Positions 21,738 to 29,862 of a stretch of 64,000 nt of DNA are shown here, piece after piece. A model generated the notes under the pieces. It saw only the letters and a list, made by a program, of their open reading frames with translations. It made no database searches and was not told where the DNA came from. The first letter of the stretch is position 1. Each line of letters begins with the position of its first letter. This DNA comes from CAYXWH01 sp964468755 (GTDB lineage: Bacteria > Chloroflexota > Dehalococcoidia > Dehalococcoidales > RBG-16-60-22): NCBI GenBank assembly GCA_964468755.1, contig CAYXWH010000002.1, forward strand, positions 1-64,000, written 5' to 3'. A program made the position numbers and the translations under genes.

Positions 21738-23924
21738 CTATTCCACTTTCTCCAGTTTGGCAAAACTGAGCAGCAGCCGTTTTATCCCGGCACCATCAAA
21801 GGCGACCGCTACCTCGGCATCATCCTTTACCTTCCGGTAGCTCACCACCATGCCGCTGCCAAACCGGTCGTGGTACACATGGTCGCCCACATTTAACTGG
21901 AGGGTAATTCCCTGGGGAGTGTGGGGCTTGTTCCGGGTAGCCACCGGTTCTTCACCGGGATGAGGCTCGACTTCCCACAATGCGCTGCCGGCAATCAGGT
22001 GCGGCGGTACATCCTGCAAAAAGCGTGACGGGCGGTTTACCGTACTGCTTCCCATCAGCAGGCGCCGGAAGGCACGTACCAGATAGACCCGCCGCTTGGC
22101 GCGGGTAATCCCCACGTAGCACAGTCGCCGTTCCTCTTCCAACTGCTCCGGGTCATCAATCGATCTAATATGGGGCAGGATGCCATCTTCCATACCGACG
22201 ATGAACACCACCGGGAATTCCAGCCCCTTCGCCTGGTGCAGGGTAATCAGGGTTACCGCGTCGGCACCAGTATCCAGTCCGTCCACATCGGACACCAGCG
22301 CCACCCCCTCGAGAAAGGCAGTCAGTCCTTCTTCCACAGGCAGGTCACGGTACTCCTGCATTACCGTTCGCAGTTCCAGAATATTCTCCCAGCGCTCCTC
22401 GCCGTCCACCATGCCCTGCACATACTTGTGGTAGCCGGACGACTCCACCACCACGTCGAACAAATCAACCGGATTGAGCTCCCGGCTCCGGTCGACAAAT
22501 CCCGCCATCATTTCGGCAAAGTCAATCAGCGACCTGGCAATACGGGGGTTGAACGGTAACTGGCTCTCCCGGTCGCTGTTTGCCCTGGCTTCCGTCAGCA
22601 TCTGCAACGCCCGGTACTCCGGCACTCCCTGATCCCGCGCCCACTGCCCCAGCTCCGCCTGACTGCGCTGCCCGATACCGCGCGGCGGCACATTGATAAT
22701 CCGCATCAGGCTGACACTGTCATACGGGTTCTGAATCAGCCGGAGGTAGGCAATGATATCCTTCACTTCACGTCGCTCGTAGAAGCGGGTGCCGGCCACC
22801 AGACGGTAGGGCATGCCGTAGCGGATAAACGCCTCTTCCAGTACTCTCGACTGAGCATTGGTGCGGTACATGACAGCACAGTCGCCCGGCCTGGCCTCCC
22901 CCCGCCGCACCAAGCTGTCAATTTCACTTACCACAAACTGGGCCTCTTCCTGCTCATTATAGGTCTCCACCACCTTCGGCGGCAGCCCTTCCTCATTCTG
23001 AGTCCACAGCTCTTTTGGCTTGCGCTGCTGGTTGGCGGCAATGATATGAGAGGCCGCCTTCAGGATCATCCCGGTGGAGCGATAGTTCTGCTCCAGCAGG
23101 ACCACCCGGGCATCGGGATAGTCCTGCTCAAAGTGAAGAATATTACGCAGGTCAGCCGACCTCCAGGAGTAAATCGATTGGTCGGGGTCACCGACCACGC
23201 AGATGTTACGGTACTTGCCGGCGATTTGCTTCATCAGCTCATACTGCACCAGGTTGGTATCCTGAAACTCGTCTACCAGCAGGTGGAGATACCGTGACTG
23301 GTATCGGGACAGTACCTCCGGGCTTTGCTGGAAGAGGTGAACCGTTCGCATGAGCAGGTCATCAAAGTCCAGCGCATTACTCCCGGTAAGCAGCTGCTGG
23401 TACCGCTCGTATACTCGCTGCACCACTTCCTCGAAGTAGCTGCCACTGCGCTGGAGATAGTCCGCCGGCGAGAGCAGGTTGCTTTTCGCCGCGTCTATGG
23501 CAGACTGGATAACCCGCGGGGCATATTGCTTGGGGTCAAGCCCCAGCGCCTCAAGACTGCGCTTGATAAGGCTTATCTGGTCGTCACTATCATAGATGAC
23601 GAAATGGGGGTCAACGTTTATCACGGCACCATCGCGACGGAGGATGCGGGCGCAGATAGCATGGAAGGTGCCAATGGTTAAATCAGACAGGGAACCACCC
23701 ACCAGATGACGAAGTCGTTCTTCCATTTCGCGAGCCGCCTTATTGGTAAAGGTGACCGCCATGATACGACGCGGATTTACCCCGCAGACCCGTATGAGGT
23801 AGGCGATTCGGTGGGTAATGACCCTGGTCTTGCCGCTACCCGGACCGGCCAGAATCAGCACCGGCCCCTCAATCGTCTCTGCTGCCTGTCGCTGCGCGGG
23901 ATTAAGGTCAGCCAGAATATCCAT
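21738..23924 (-). CDS. pcrA: UvrD/PcrA/Rep family DNA helicase
   Basis: Superfamily 1A 3'-5' helicase used in repair, replication restart and removal of RecA or RNA polymerase. The 728-residue product has LNPAQRQAAETIEGPVLILAGPGSGKT (motif I near 27-34), VDEFQDTN (motif II near 220), GDPDQSIYSWR (motif III) and QNYRSTGMIL (motif IV). Motif V is ITLHQAKGLEFPVVF and motif VI is EEERRLCYVGITRAKRR. The C-terminus from about 660 has the Tudor-like LNVGDHVYHDRFGSGMVVS, as in PcrA. It is the first gene of the pcrA-mutL pair and has no ribosome site, with a TATAAT only 9 bases upstream. Confidence 0.95.
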   Translation of the reverse strand: MDILADLNPAQRQAAETIEGPVLILAGPGSGKTRVITHRIAYLIRVCGVNPRRIMAVTFTNKAAREMEERLRHLVGGSLSDLTIGTFHAICARILRRDGAVINVDPHFVIYDSDDQISLIKRSLEALGLDPKQYAPRVIQSAIDAAKSNLLSPADYLQRSGSYFEEVVQRVYERYQQLLTGSNALDFDDLLMRTVHLFQQSPEVLSRYQSRYLHLLVDEFQDTNLVQYELMKQIAGKYRNICVVGDPDQSIYSWRSADLRNILHFEQDYPDARVVLLEQNYRSTGMILKAASHIIAANQQRKPKELWTQNEEGLPPKVVETYNEQEEAQFVVSEIDSLVRRGEARPGDCAVMYRTNAQSRVLEEAFIRYGMPYRLVAGTRFYERREVKDIIAYLRLIQNPYDSVSLMRIINVPPRGIGQRSQAELGQWARDQGVPEYRALQMLTEARANSDRESQLPFNPRIARSLIDFAEMMAGFVDRSRELNPVDLFDVVVESSGYHKYVQGMVDGEERWENILELRTVMQEYRDLPVEEGLTAFLEGVALVSDVDGLDTGADAVTLITLHQAKGLEFPVVFIVGMEDGILPHIRSIDDPEQLEEERRLCYVGITRAKRRVYLVRAFRRLLMGSSTVNRPSRFLQDVPPHLIAGSALWEVEPHPGEEPVATRNKPHTPQGITLQLNVGDHVYHDRFGSGMVVSYRKVKDDAEVAVAFDGAGIKRLLLSFAKLEKVE

Positions 23925-23932
23925 CTGGTCTC

Positions 23933-23941
23933 ATTATAGCA
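23933..23941 (-). promoter_or_regulatory. Extended -10 box of pcrA
   Basis: Minus-strand TG-C-TATAAT ends 8 bases before the pcrA ATG, so transcription should start within about 2 bases of it, implying a leaderless or nearly leaderless mRNA. No convincing -35 box is seen. Confidence 0.5.
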
Positions 23942-23983
23942 TTTATACCGTTGCCGACACCAAGCCACCCACTGTACTACCCC

Positions 23984-24012
23984 TTGATTTTACCGCTTCC
24001 ATTGGCTATACT
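23984..24012 (+). promoter_or_regulatory. Promoter of SIMPL lipoprotein gene
   Basis: TTGATT (23984-23989) and TATACT (24007-24012) with 17-base spacing. Confidence 0.6.
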
Positions 24013-24070
24013 GCTCAATACATTCACCACTGGATGACCGGATACACTACGGGGGAGGAGGTAGGTAATC

Positions 24071-24844
24071 ATGAAAAGGAAACTATGGTTACTCATCGGT
24101 CTGAGTCTGGTTCTGGTACTGGTTGCCACCGGGGCAGCGGGCTGTGATAGCATTGCCCCACCATCCCGGACCACCGCCAGCAGCGGCTTCGTGCTCAGTC
24201 AGCAGAACACGGGAATCTGGGTATCCGGTGAGGGCAAGGTCAGCGTTGTCCCTGATGTGGCGGTCCTGAACCTGGGGGTGGAAGCTCAGGCAGCTACCGT
24301 TGACGAGGCACAGGCCCAGGCAGCCATCGCCATGGACGCCGTTATGCGGGAGCTGGACAGTTACAACGTCGCCGAGAAGGATATCAAGACACAGGTATTC
24401 CGCATCTACCCGGTAAGAAAATGGGTGCCGGAACAAGAAAAAGAGGTGCTCATTGGCTACCGGGTGAATAACACGGTAACCGCCAAAATCAGGAAGGTGG
24501 AGGACGCCGGGCCCATCATTGATGCCGTAACCCGTGCCGGCGGCGACTACCTCCGTATTAACAGCGTCAGTTTTACCGTGGATGACCCCACCGCCTACCA
24601 CCGGGAAGTCCGGGAACTGGCTATGGTCGATGCCGAGACCAAGGCAAAGCAACTGGCGGACCAAGCCGGTGTTGGCCTGGGCAAGCCAACTTATATCAAT
24701 GAGAGCGGTGGAGTGGTCCCGCCTCGCTATTATCCCATAGCCGAAGCGGCTCCGGTACCAGCGCCCGCTCCAGCACCAACGCCGATTGCCCCGGGAGAAA
24801 CCGAAATCCGCCTTACCGTACAGGTGGTCTACAGTATCGAATAG
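24071..24844 (+). CDS. SIMPL-domain (DUF541) lipoprotein
   Basis: A 257-residue exported protein. Residues 1-25 are a lipoprotein signal ending in ATGAAGC, with Cys25 as the lipidation site. The SIMPL domain runs from about 48 to 230. It starts WVSGEGKVSVVPDVAVLNLGVEAQAATVDEAQAQA, the usual oligomerising periplasmic/extracellular fold, with a VLIGYRVNNTVTAKIRKVEDAG core. Near 220-240 there is a Pro/Ala-rich insertion (VPAPAPAPTPIAPG). SIMPL proteins are linked to stress tolerance but have no agreed biochemical function. Very strong GGAGGAGGT ribosome site. Stands alone between pcrA and the rib operon. Confidence 0.9.
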   Translation: MKRKLWLLIGLSLVLVLVATGAAGCDSIAPPSRTTASSGFVLSQQNTGIWVSGEGKVSVVPDVAVLNLGVEAQAATVDEAQAQAAIAMDAVMRELDSYNVAEKDIKTQVFRIYPVRKWVPEQEKEVLIGYRVNNTVTAKIRKVEDAGPIIDAVTRAGGDYLRINSVSFTVDDPTAYHREVRELAMVDAETKAKQLADQAGVGLGKPTYINESGGVVPPRYYPIAEAAPVPAPAPAPTPIAPGETEIRLTVQVVYSIE

Positions 24845-24874
24845 CCGGAGCGCCGGTGAGGTAAATGCCTGATA

Positions 24875-24904
24875 TTGCGCCTGTCGGTCAATAGGTGATA
24901 AAAT
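24875..24904 (+). promoter_or_regulatory. Possible promoter of rib operon
   Basis: TTGCGC (24875-24880) and TAAAAT (24899-24904) with 18-base spacing. The 96-base gap before ribE is too short for an FMN riboswitch and shows none of its conserved boxes. Confidence 0.4.
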
Positions 24905-24940
24905 AATGGTAGCCTGGTTTTTATGTTAAGGAATTCAGCT

Positions 24941-25570
24941 GTGTTTACCGGCATTATCGAGGAAATCGGCAGGGTTGTCTCTGCTGCGCCAGGGAGTATG
25001 GTTATCGCTGCCCGACAGGTGTTAACCGGCGCAAGCCTGGGCAGCAGTATGGCAGTGAATGGCGCCTGCCTGACGGTGACCGGCTTTAACAGCACTACCT
25101 TTACCATTGATGTTATGCCGGAAACACTCAAACGGACCAACCTGGGCCGGCTCCATCCCGGCGACCCGGTCAATCTGGAAGGACCGCTGGCTCTGGGCGG
25201 ACAGGTGGGTGGTCACCTGGTGCAGGGGCATGTGGATGCTACCGGACAGGTCGTCTCGATAACGCCCGAGGGTGAGGCACTACTGGTCAGGATTTCGGCG
25301 CCGTCCGAGGTGATGCGCTTTACCGTAGCCAAGGGATTTATCGCCGTCGACGGTATTAGTCTGACCATCGTGGACAAAGAAAGCTCCTCATTCCGGGTCT
25401 CAGTGGTTGACTACACCCGCCGAAACACCACGCTGGGCAGCCGCCAGGCGGGGGACATCGTCAACCTGGAAGTCGATATTATCGCCAAATACGTAGCTGA
25501 GTTCAGCCAGGTAAAAACTGCGGGTGTAACTGAGGACTTTCTTCAGGAACATGGCTTCCTGGTACGTTAA
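24941..25570 (+). CDS. ribE: Riboflavin synthase, alpha subunit
   Basis: Dismutates two 6,7-dimethyl-8-ribityllumazines to riboflavin and a pyrimidinedione. The 209-residue product has two tandem lumazine-binding barrels: MFTGIIEEIG to VNLEGPLALGG, then HLVQGHVDATGQVVSI to VNLEVDIIAKYV. Each barrel has the MAVNGACLTV / IAVDGISLTI motif. The GTG at 24941 was chosen: it gives the canonical MFTGIIEE start and has AAGGAATT 8 bases upstream. First gene of ribE-ribBA-ribH; ribD is not in the window. Confidence 0.95.
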   Translation: MFTGIIEEIGRVVSAAPGSMVIAARQVLTGASLGSSMAVNGACLTVTGFNSTTFTIDVMPETLKRTNLGRLHPGDPVNLEGPLALGGQVGGHLVQGHVDATGQVVSITPEGEALLVRISAPSEVMRFTVAKGFIAVDGISLTIVDKESSSFRVSVVDYTRRNTTLGSRQAGDIVNLEVDIIAKYVAEFSQVKTAGVTEDFLQEHGFLVR

Positions 25571-25600
25571 GCCACGCCGCGAATAAGTCAGGAGTAGTCG

Positions 25601-26824
25601 ATGGGAATAGTCAGTGTTCGAAAAGCCATTGAAGATATCAGGGCAGGCAAATTTGTCATCATTGTTGACGACGAAGATAGGGAGAATGAGGGCGACCTGG
25701 CCATAGCTGCCGAGAAGGTTACCCCGGAAATAGTTAACTTCATGACCAAACACGCCCGGGGTCTCATCTGTATGCCATTAACCGGGCAGCGGCTGGATGA
25801 GCTAAAAATACCGATGATGGTAACCGAGAATACCTCGAAATTCACTACCGCCTTTACCATTTCTATCGAAGCCAAGCACAAGGTAAGCACCGGGATATCT
25901 ACCGCCGACAGGGCTGAGACGATACGAGCGGTAATTGACGCCAATACCAGGCCCGATGATATCGCCCGGCCGGGACACATGTTCCCGCTACGGGCGAAGG
26001 AAGGCGGCGTCCTGTCCCGGGCGGGGCATACTGAGGCCATCGTAGACCTTGCCAGGCTGGCCGGTTTGTATCCGGCCGGGGTTATCTGCGAGATTCTAAA
26101 TGAAGACGGCTCAATGGCACGGCTGCCCCAGCTTGAGGAAATGTCGGACAAATTCGGCATCAGTGTCGTGACCATCGCCGACCTTATTGCCTACCGCCAC
26201 CGCCATGAAAAACTGGTAAAGCGGGGGCCTGAAGCCAACCTGCCCACACCCCATGGCGAGTTCACCATCATCGCCTACAAAAGCATTACCGACCCTGATG
26301 AACACTTAGCCCTGGTAAAAGGTGACATCGCTACCGAAGAACCGGTACTGGTCCGGGTGCACAGCCAGTGCCTGACCGGTGAGGTTTTCAGCAGCCTGCG
26401 CTGCGACTGCGGTGAGCAGATTACCATTGCCATGAAAATGATCGCCGAAGAAGGGCGGGGCGTCCTCCTCTACATGAGACAGGAGGGGCGGGGCATCGGT
26501 ATTCACAACAAGATTAAAGCCTATGCCCTTCAGGACGAGGGCATGGATACCGTGGAAGCTAACCTGTCCCTGGGCTTTGATGCCGATTTAAGAGACTACG
26601 GCATTGGCGCTCAGATACTGGCTGACCTTGGCCTGCATGATATTCGTCTGCTGACCAACAACCCGAAAAAGGTAATCGGTCTGCAAAGCTACGGGTTAAA
26701 GGTAGTGGAAACGATACCCATTATTACCCAGCCGAATCCCTATAACTGCCACTACCTGGAGACAAAACAGAAAAAGATGGGCCATCTCCTTGAAGTGCCG
26801 AAAATAACCGATACCCAGAACTAA
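25601..26824 (+). CDS. ribBA: Bifunctional RibBA: DHBP synthase / GTP cyclohydrolase II
   Basis: Supplies both starting compounds of riboflavin: 3,4-dihydroxy-2-butanone 4-phosphate from ribulose 5-phosphate, and a pyrimidine from GTP. In the 407-residue product the N-terminal half (1 to about 200) has DDEDRENEGDL near 25-35 and TGISTADRAETIR near 95, the acidic metal site of RibB. The C-terminal half has the RibA zinc cluster CLTGEVFSSLRCDCGEQ near 257-273, LLYMRQEGRGIGI and LGFDADLRDYGIGAQIL. Both active sites look intact. AGGAG ribosome site, 30 bases after ribE. Confidence 0.96.
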   Translation: MGIVSVRKAIEDIRAGKFVIIVDDEDRENEGDLAIAAEKVTPEIVNFMTKHARGLICMPLTGQRLDELKIPMMVTENTSKFTTAFTISIEAKHKVSTGISTADRAETIRAVIDANTRPDDIARPGHMFPLRAKEGGVLSRAGHTEAIVDLARLAGLYPAGVICEILNEDGSMARLPQLEEMSDKFGISVVTIADLIAYRHRHEKLVKRGPEANLPTPHGEFTIIAYKSITDPDEHLALVKGDIATEEPVLVRVHSQCLTGEVFSSLRCDCGEQITIAMKMIAEEGRGVLLYMRQEGRGIGIHNKIKAYALQDEGMDTVEANLSLGFDADLRDYGIGAQILADLGLHDIRLLTNNPKKVIGLQSYGLKVVETIPIITQPNPYNCHYLETKQKKMGHLLEVPKITDTQN

Positions 26825-26846
26825 ATTATAAGATAAGGAGAAAGCA

Positions 26847-27314
26847 ATGGGTAAATGTTTTGAGGGCGTTCTGGTCGGGAAAGGACTGAGGTTTGGACTG
26901 GTCGTTTCCCGATATAATGAATTTTTCAGTCGGAAATTACTGGAAGGCGCCCAGGATGCGCTGACCCGTCATGGTGTCAGTGAAGATGATATAGAAATTG
27001 CCTGGACACCCGGCTCCTTTGAAATTCCCCAGATTGCCCAGAAATTGGCACAGACCAAGAAGTATGACGCCATTGTCTGCCTGGGCGCGGTCATCCGGGG
27101 TGGGACGCCTCATTTCGATTACATCGCGGCTCAGGTTACCAAGGGTATCGCCACGGTCGGCTTGAACACCGGGCTGCCGGTCATCTACGGCGTTATCACC
27201 ACTGATACCCTGGAACAAGCCATCGAGCGCTCCGGGACCAAAGCGGGCAACAAGGGCTTTGACGCTGCCGTAACCGCCATTGAAATGGCAAACCTGATGA
27301 AGTCAATAGGCTAA
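26847..27314 (+). CDS. ribH: 6,7-dimethyl-8-ribityllumazine synthase
   Basis: Condenses the products of the RibA and RibB branches to lumazine, normally in a 60-mer capsid or a pentamer. The 155-residue product has LRFGLVVSRYNEFFSRKLLEGA at the N-terminus and TPGSFEIPQIAQKLAQTKKYDAIVCLGAVIRGGTPHFDY at residues about 55-93, with the catalytic His in TPHFDYI. GVITTDTLEQAIERSGTKAGNKGFDAA is in the C-terminal third. Ends the rib operon; strong AAGGAG site. Confidence 0.96.
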   Translation: MGKCFEGVLVGKGLRFGLVVSRYNEFFSRKLLEGAQDALTRHGVSEDDIEIAWTPGSFEIPQIAQKLAQTKKYDAIVCLGAVIRGGTPHFDYIAAQVTKGIATVGLNTGLPVIYGVITTDTLEQAIERSGTKAGNKGFDAAVTAIEMANLMKSIG

Positions 27315-27443
27315 CCATCCGCGAGTTTCCAGATTACGCACGGGACCTGCTCGCCGGTTAATCTTGTCTCCGCTAAAACATCCATCGGTTAACTCGCAAG
27401 ATACCTAAAAACAGTCTGCCACACAGCGGGGACAGCGGCTCCA

Positions 27444-27695
27444 TCAGGTAACCTTATAGACGGTATCGCCCCGCCTTACCCGGTCAGGGACCTTGATCCC
27501 CACGGAATCCCCTGGCTTGGCTTCAGTGACATTCACGTTGTCAATCTGCATCGAGTTGATTACCAGTTCCAGGTCGGTGGTATGTCCCTTTATCTGGATG
27601 GTGTCCCCCGCCTTCAAAGTCCCGATAAGCTCGATACCAGCTACCACCGGGTGGGAAAAAAAGTCACTCACCTTACCAATTACTTCTTCCGGCAT
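27444..27695 (-). CDS. Stand-alone EF-Tu domain II-like protein
   Basis: An 83-residue protein matching only the second beta-barrel of translational GTPases: VSDFFSHPVVAGIELIGTLKAGDTIQIKGHTTDLELVINSMQIDNVNVTEAKPGDSVGIKVPDRVRRGDTVY. The AKPGDSVGIKV motif corresponds to the A-x-G-x-NVG/VGI loop of domain II in EF-Tu and IF2. No GTPase domain is present upstream or downstream. Small proteins of this type occur in several Chloroflexota and archaea, often annotated as translation elongation factor-like, with unknown function. It is monocistronic with its own promoter, whose spacer contains a TGCCA/TGGCA inverted repeat. Confidence 0.8.
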   Translation of the reverse strand: MPEEVIGKVSDFFSHPVVAGIELIGTLKAGDTIQIKGHTTDLELVINSMQIDNVNVTEAKPGDSVGIKVPDRVRRGDTVYKVT

Positions 27696-27748
27696 GGCCT
27701 CCCCTCCTTGGCGAATAGTACGGTCAAGCTTAGTTCTTTATTTCTAGG

Positions 27749-27777
27749 ATTATACTGCCACATCTGGCATAAATCAA
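27749..27777 (-). promoter_or_regulatory. Promoter of EF-Tu-like gene with operator-like repeat
   Basis: Minus-strand TTGATT (27772-27777) and TATAAT (27749-27754) with 17-base spacing. TGCCA-CATC-TGGCA at 27756-27769 fills the spacer, a place where bound protein would block polymerase. Confidence 0.65.
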
Positions 27778-27829
27778 TATCAGCAGGACACTATTTCATC
27801 CGGATAACCGCGAGGGCCCGTTTGCCTTT

Positions 27830-27858
27830 TTGACATACCCCCGGCTGAATCATATAAT
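27830..27858 (+). promoter_or_regulatory. Full-consensus promoter
   Basis: TTGACA (27830-27835) and TATAAT (27853-27858), both perfect, with the ideal 17-base spacing; the best promoter match seen in the window. It drives the 73-residue zinc protein. Confidence 0.85.
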
Positions 27859-27894
27859 AAACTCGATTATTCTTTTTCAATAAAGGTGGTAACC

Positions 27895-28116
27895 TTGGCA
27901 AACAGCGACGGGGTCGAAGAGGAACGAAAAACGAGTACGGAGCAACTCGAGAAGCGACTGGAGATGTTTGACCAGCGCCTCGATAATATCGATTCAGTGG
28001 TTTCAGCGCTGGTGGAACGGGTGATGAAGCAGCCCATCAGCCTGTACGTAACCTGCTCAAAATGCGGTCACAAAATGGAAATTGCCCTCATCGGCACGGA
28101 AAAGCCGAAAAAGTAG
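27895..28116 (+). CDS. Small coiled-coil protein with C-terminal zinc ribbon-like CxxC
   Basis: A 73-residue protein beginning at TTG 27895, chosen because AAAGGTGG lies 5-6 bases upstream; an in-frame GTG falls inside that site. Residues about 8-45 are a charged helix likely to form a coiled coil (EERKTSTEQLEKRLEMFDQRLDNIDSVVSALVERVM). Then comes YVTCSKCGHKMEIALIG with a single CxxC. Four ligands for zinc would require dimerisation. No family recognised. The perfect promoter in front suggests high expression. Confidence 0.65.
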   Translation: MANSDGVEEERKTSTEQLEKRLEMFDQRLDNIDSVVSALVERVMKQPISLYVTCSKCGHKMEIALIGTEKPKK

Positions 28117-28312
28117 CTCCGGTGCTCAAATGAGCGAGTATTCCCTCAGTCTGCATTCATTCTCCCCCCTTGCTGAATCCGTATCACCTGCCATCTCCGC
28201 TAGACAGACCACCAGAGCCCGCACCCTGAATATTTCTGACATTCGGTAAAATCCCTTGATGAACCATCATGACGATTAATGTTCACGCAATGTACCACGG
28301 AAAGGAACCCGA

Positions 28313-29731
28313 ATGCCTGAACTGCTCATAATCAGCCTCTATTTTCTGGCGATGCTGGCTATCGGGATAGTCAGCGCACGGAAAATAAAGCAGGCTGATG
28401 ACTTCTTCGTTGCCGGCAGAAAGAGCTCCGTTTTCTTCGTCACCGGGTCATTACTGGCAACCATTATCGGCGGTTCGGCGACAGTGGGCATGGCTGGCCT
28501 TGGCTTTCAGCAGGGATTGACCGGAATATGGTGGCTGCTGTCCGGCAGCATCGGGCTTATCTGCCTCGGACTCTTTTTCGCCGGAAAAGTCAGAAAACTC
28601 GCCCTCTACACCCTCCCCGAACTGGTCGCCAAACAGTATGACCGGCGTATGGCACTCGCCGCCTCAGTCCTCATTGTCATTGCCTGGATAGGGGTAACCG
28701 CCGCCCAGATTATCGCCGCCGGGAACATACTGGGCATTCTGGGAATCGGCTCCCCTATTCTGTGGATGGTCATTTTCGCCCTGGTCTTTATCGTCTACAC
28801 CATGCTCGGCGGACAGTATGCCGTTATCCGCACCGACACCGTGCAGGCCGTCGTTATCTCGGCCGGTATCTTCGGCGGACTGGCGCTGCTGCTCTCCCGA
28901 CTCGGAGGATTGACCAATTTGTTGAGCGCTTTGCCGCCGGAGCACATCGCTTTCCCCCTGAGCCCGGATTTCGGCGGTGGCGATTTAATCTCTCTCCTGC
29001 TGGTGGTAGGGCTGACCTATGTTATCGGTCCGGACATGTTTTCCCGGCTGTTCTGTGCCCGAAACGAGCCAACCGCCAGGTCCGCCACCTTTTTGACCGC
29101 AGCATTAATCATCCCCATTGCCCTAGCAATCACCCTGATTGGCATGGGGGCGGCAGTCCTGTTCCCGCAGATTTCACCGGAACAGGCTTTGCCCACCGTA
29201 ATCAGCGAACTGTTTTCCCCACTGGTCGGCGGACTGGTCCTCGCCGCCCTGCTCTGCGCGGTAATGTCTTCAGCCGATACCACACTGCTCAGCGCCAGCA
29301 CCATACTGACCGTGGACATACTGGGATGGTTGAAGCCGGCGCGGAAACCGGGAGAAGTCCTGCCCCGTTCCCGCTGGGTCATCGCCCTGCTGGGTATCTG
29401 CTCCCTGCTGGTAGCGCTTATGCTGAAAGGGGTAATCAGCGCCCTCCTTTTCGCCTACACGGTCTACACCTGCGGGATAATCCTGCCGGTTATTGCCGGT
29501 TTTTTCAAAGACCGGCTCAAGGTAACCGCCACCGGGGCACTGGCGGCACTCATCGGGGGCGGCGTCACCGGGCTGCTCAGCAAACTGCTACCGGTGCCGT
29601 ATCTTGACCTGGGAGCACTGGCACTCAGCATGACGCTCCTCTTTCTGGTCAGCTTTATTGAGAACCGCATGACCCGCGGGAACAGCCCCGGCATCCAGAC
29701 AACCGGGGCGCCACAGGATCTCAACAGGTAA
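28313..29731 (+). CDS. Sodium:solute symporter (SSS family)
   Basis: A 472-residue membrane protein of the SSS/LeuT-fold superfamily, with about 13 hydrophobic spans. Early family motifs are ARKIKQADDFFVAGRKSS and GSLLATIIGGSATVGMAGLGFQQGLTGIWW near residues 22-75. YTMLGGQYAVIRTDTVQAVVI near 160 is also a signature. AAVMSSADTTLLSASTI near 313 carries the Ser/Ala sodium-site residues. These proteins import proline, pantothenate, sugars or carboxylates; the substrate cannot be read here. AAAGGAA precedes the ATG. It stands alone, 196 bases after the small zinc protein. Confidence 0.9.
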   Translation: MPELLIISLYFLAMLAIGIVSARKIKQADDFFVAGRKSSVFFVTGSLLATIIGGSATVGMAGLGFQQGLTGIWWLLSGSIGLICLGLFFAGKVRKLALYTLPELVAKQYDRRMALAASVLIVIAWIGVTAAQIIAAGNILGILGIGSPILWMVIFALVFIVYTMLGGQYAVIRTDTVQAVVISAGIFGGLALLLSRLGGLTNLLSALPPEHIAFPLSPDFGGGDLISLLLVVGLTYVIGPDMFSRLFCARNEPTARSATFLTAALIIPIALAITLIGMGAAVLFPQISPEQALPTVISELFSPLVGGLVLAALLCAVMSSADTTLLSASTILTVDILGWLKPARKPGEVLPRSRWVIALLGICSLLVALMLKGVISALLFAYTVYTCGIILPVIAGFFKDRLKVTATGALAALIGGGVTGLLSKLLPVPYLDLGALALSMTLLFLVSFIENRMTRGNSPGIQTTGAPQDLNR

Positions 29732-29754
29732 CTGGCGCCATAAATCCATCGCAA

Positions 29755-29783
29755 TTGCACTCGCCGCCGCTCACTGCTATAAT
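29755..29783 (+). promoter_or_regulatory. Promoter of thrS
   Basis: TTGCAC (29755-29760) and TATAAT (29778-29783) with 17-base spacing. Transcription would start near 29790. Confidence 0.75.
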
Positions 29784-29800
29784 TGAACGTGTAAGCAACG

Positions 29801-29831
29801 CCTCTCGTTCTCCCTACAGGTGAGAGGTTTT
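29801..29831 (+). terminator. Terminator-like hairpin in thrS leader
   Basis: CCTCTC (29801-29806) pairs with GAGAGG (29822-29827), followed by TTTT. It lies between the thrS promoter and start codon, so it could act as an attenuator or as an mRNA operator bound by ThrRS. No T-box sequence and no Thr-rich leader peptide were found. Confidence 0.4.
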
Positions 29832-29862
29832 CATTATATAAGGTAAGGAAACGGTTTTAGCA

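Noticed and set aside
24845..24940. FMN riboswitch before the rib operon
   Set aside because: The gap is under 100 bases and none of the conserved riboswitch boxes is present.
28762..29607. 281-codon alternative frame inside the sodium:solute symporter gene
   Set aside because: Same strand, shifted frame, Arg/Pro/His-rich, typical of an overprint in GC-rich DNA.
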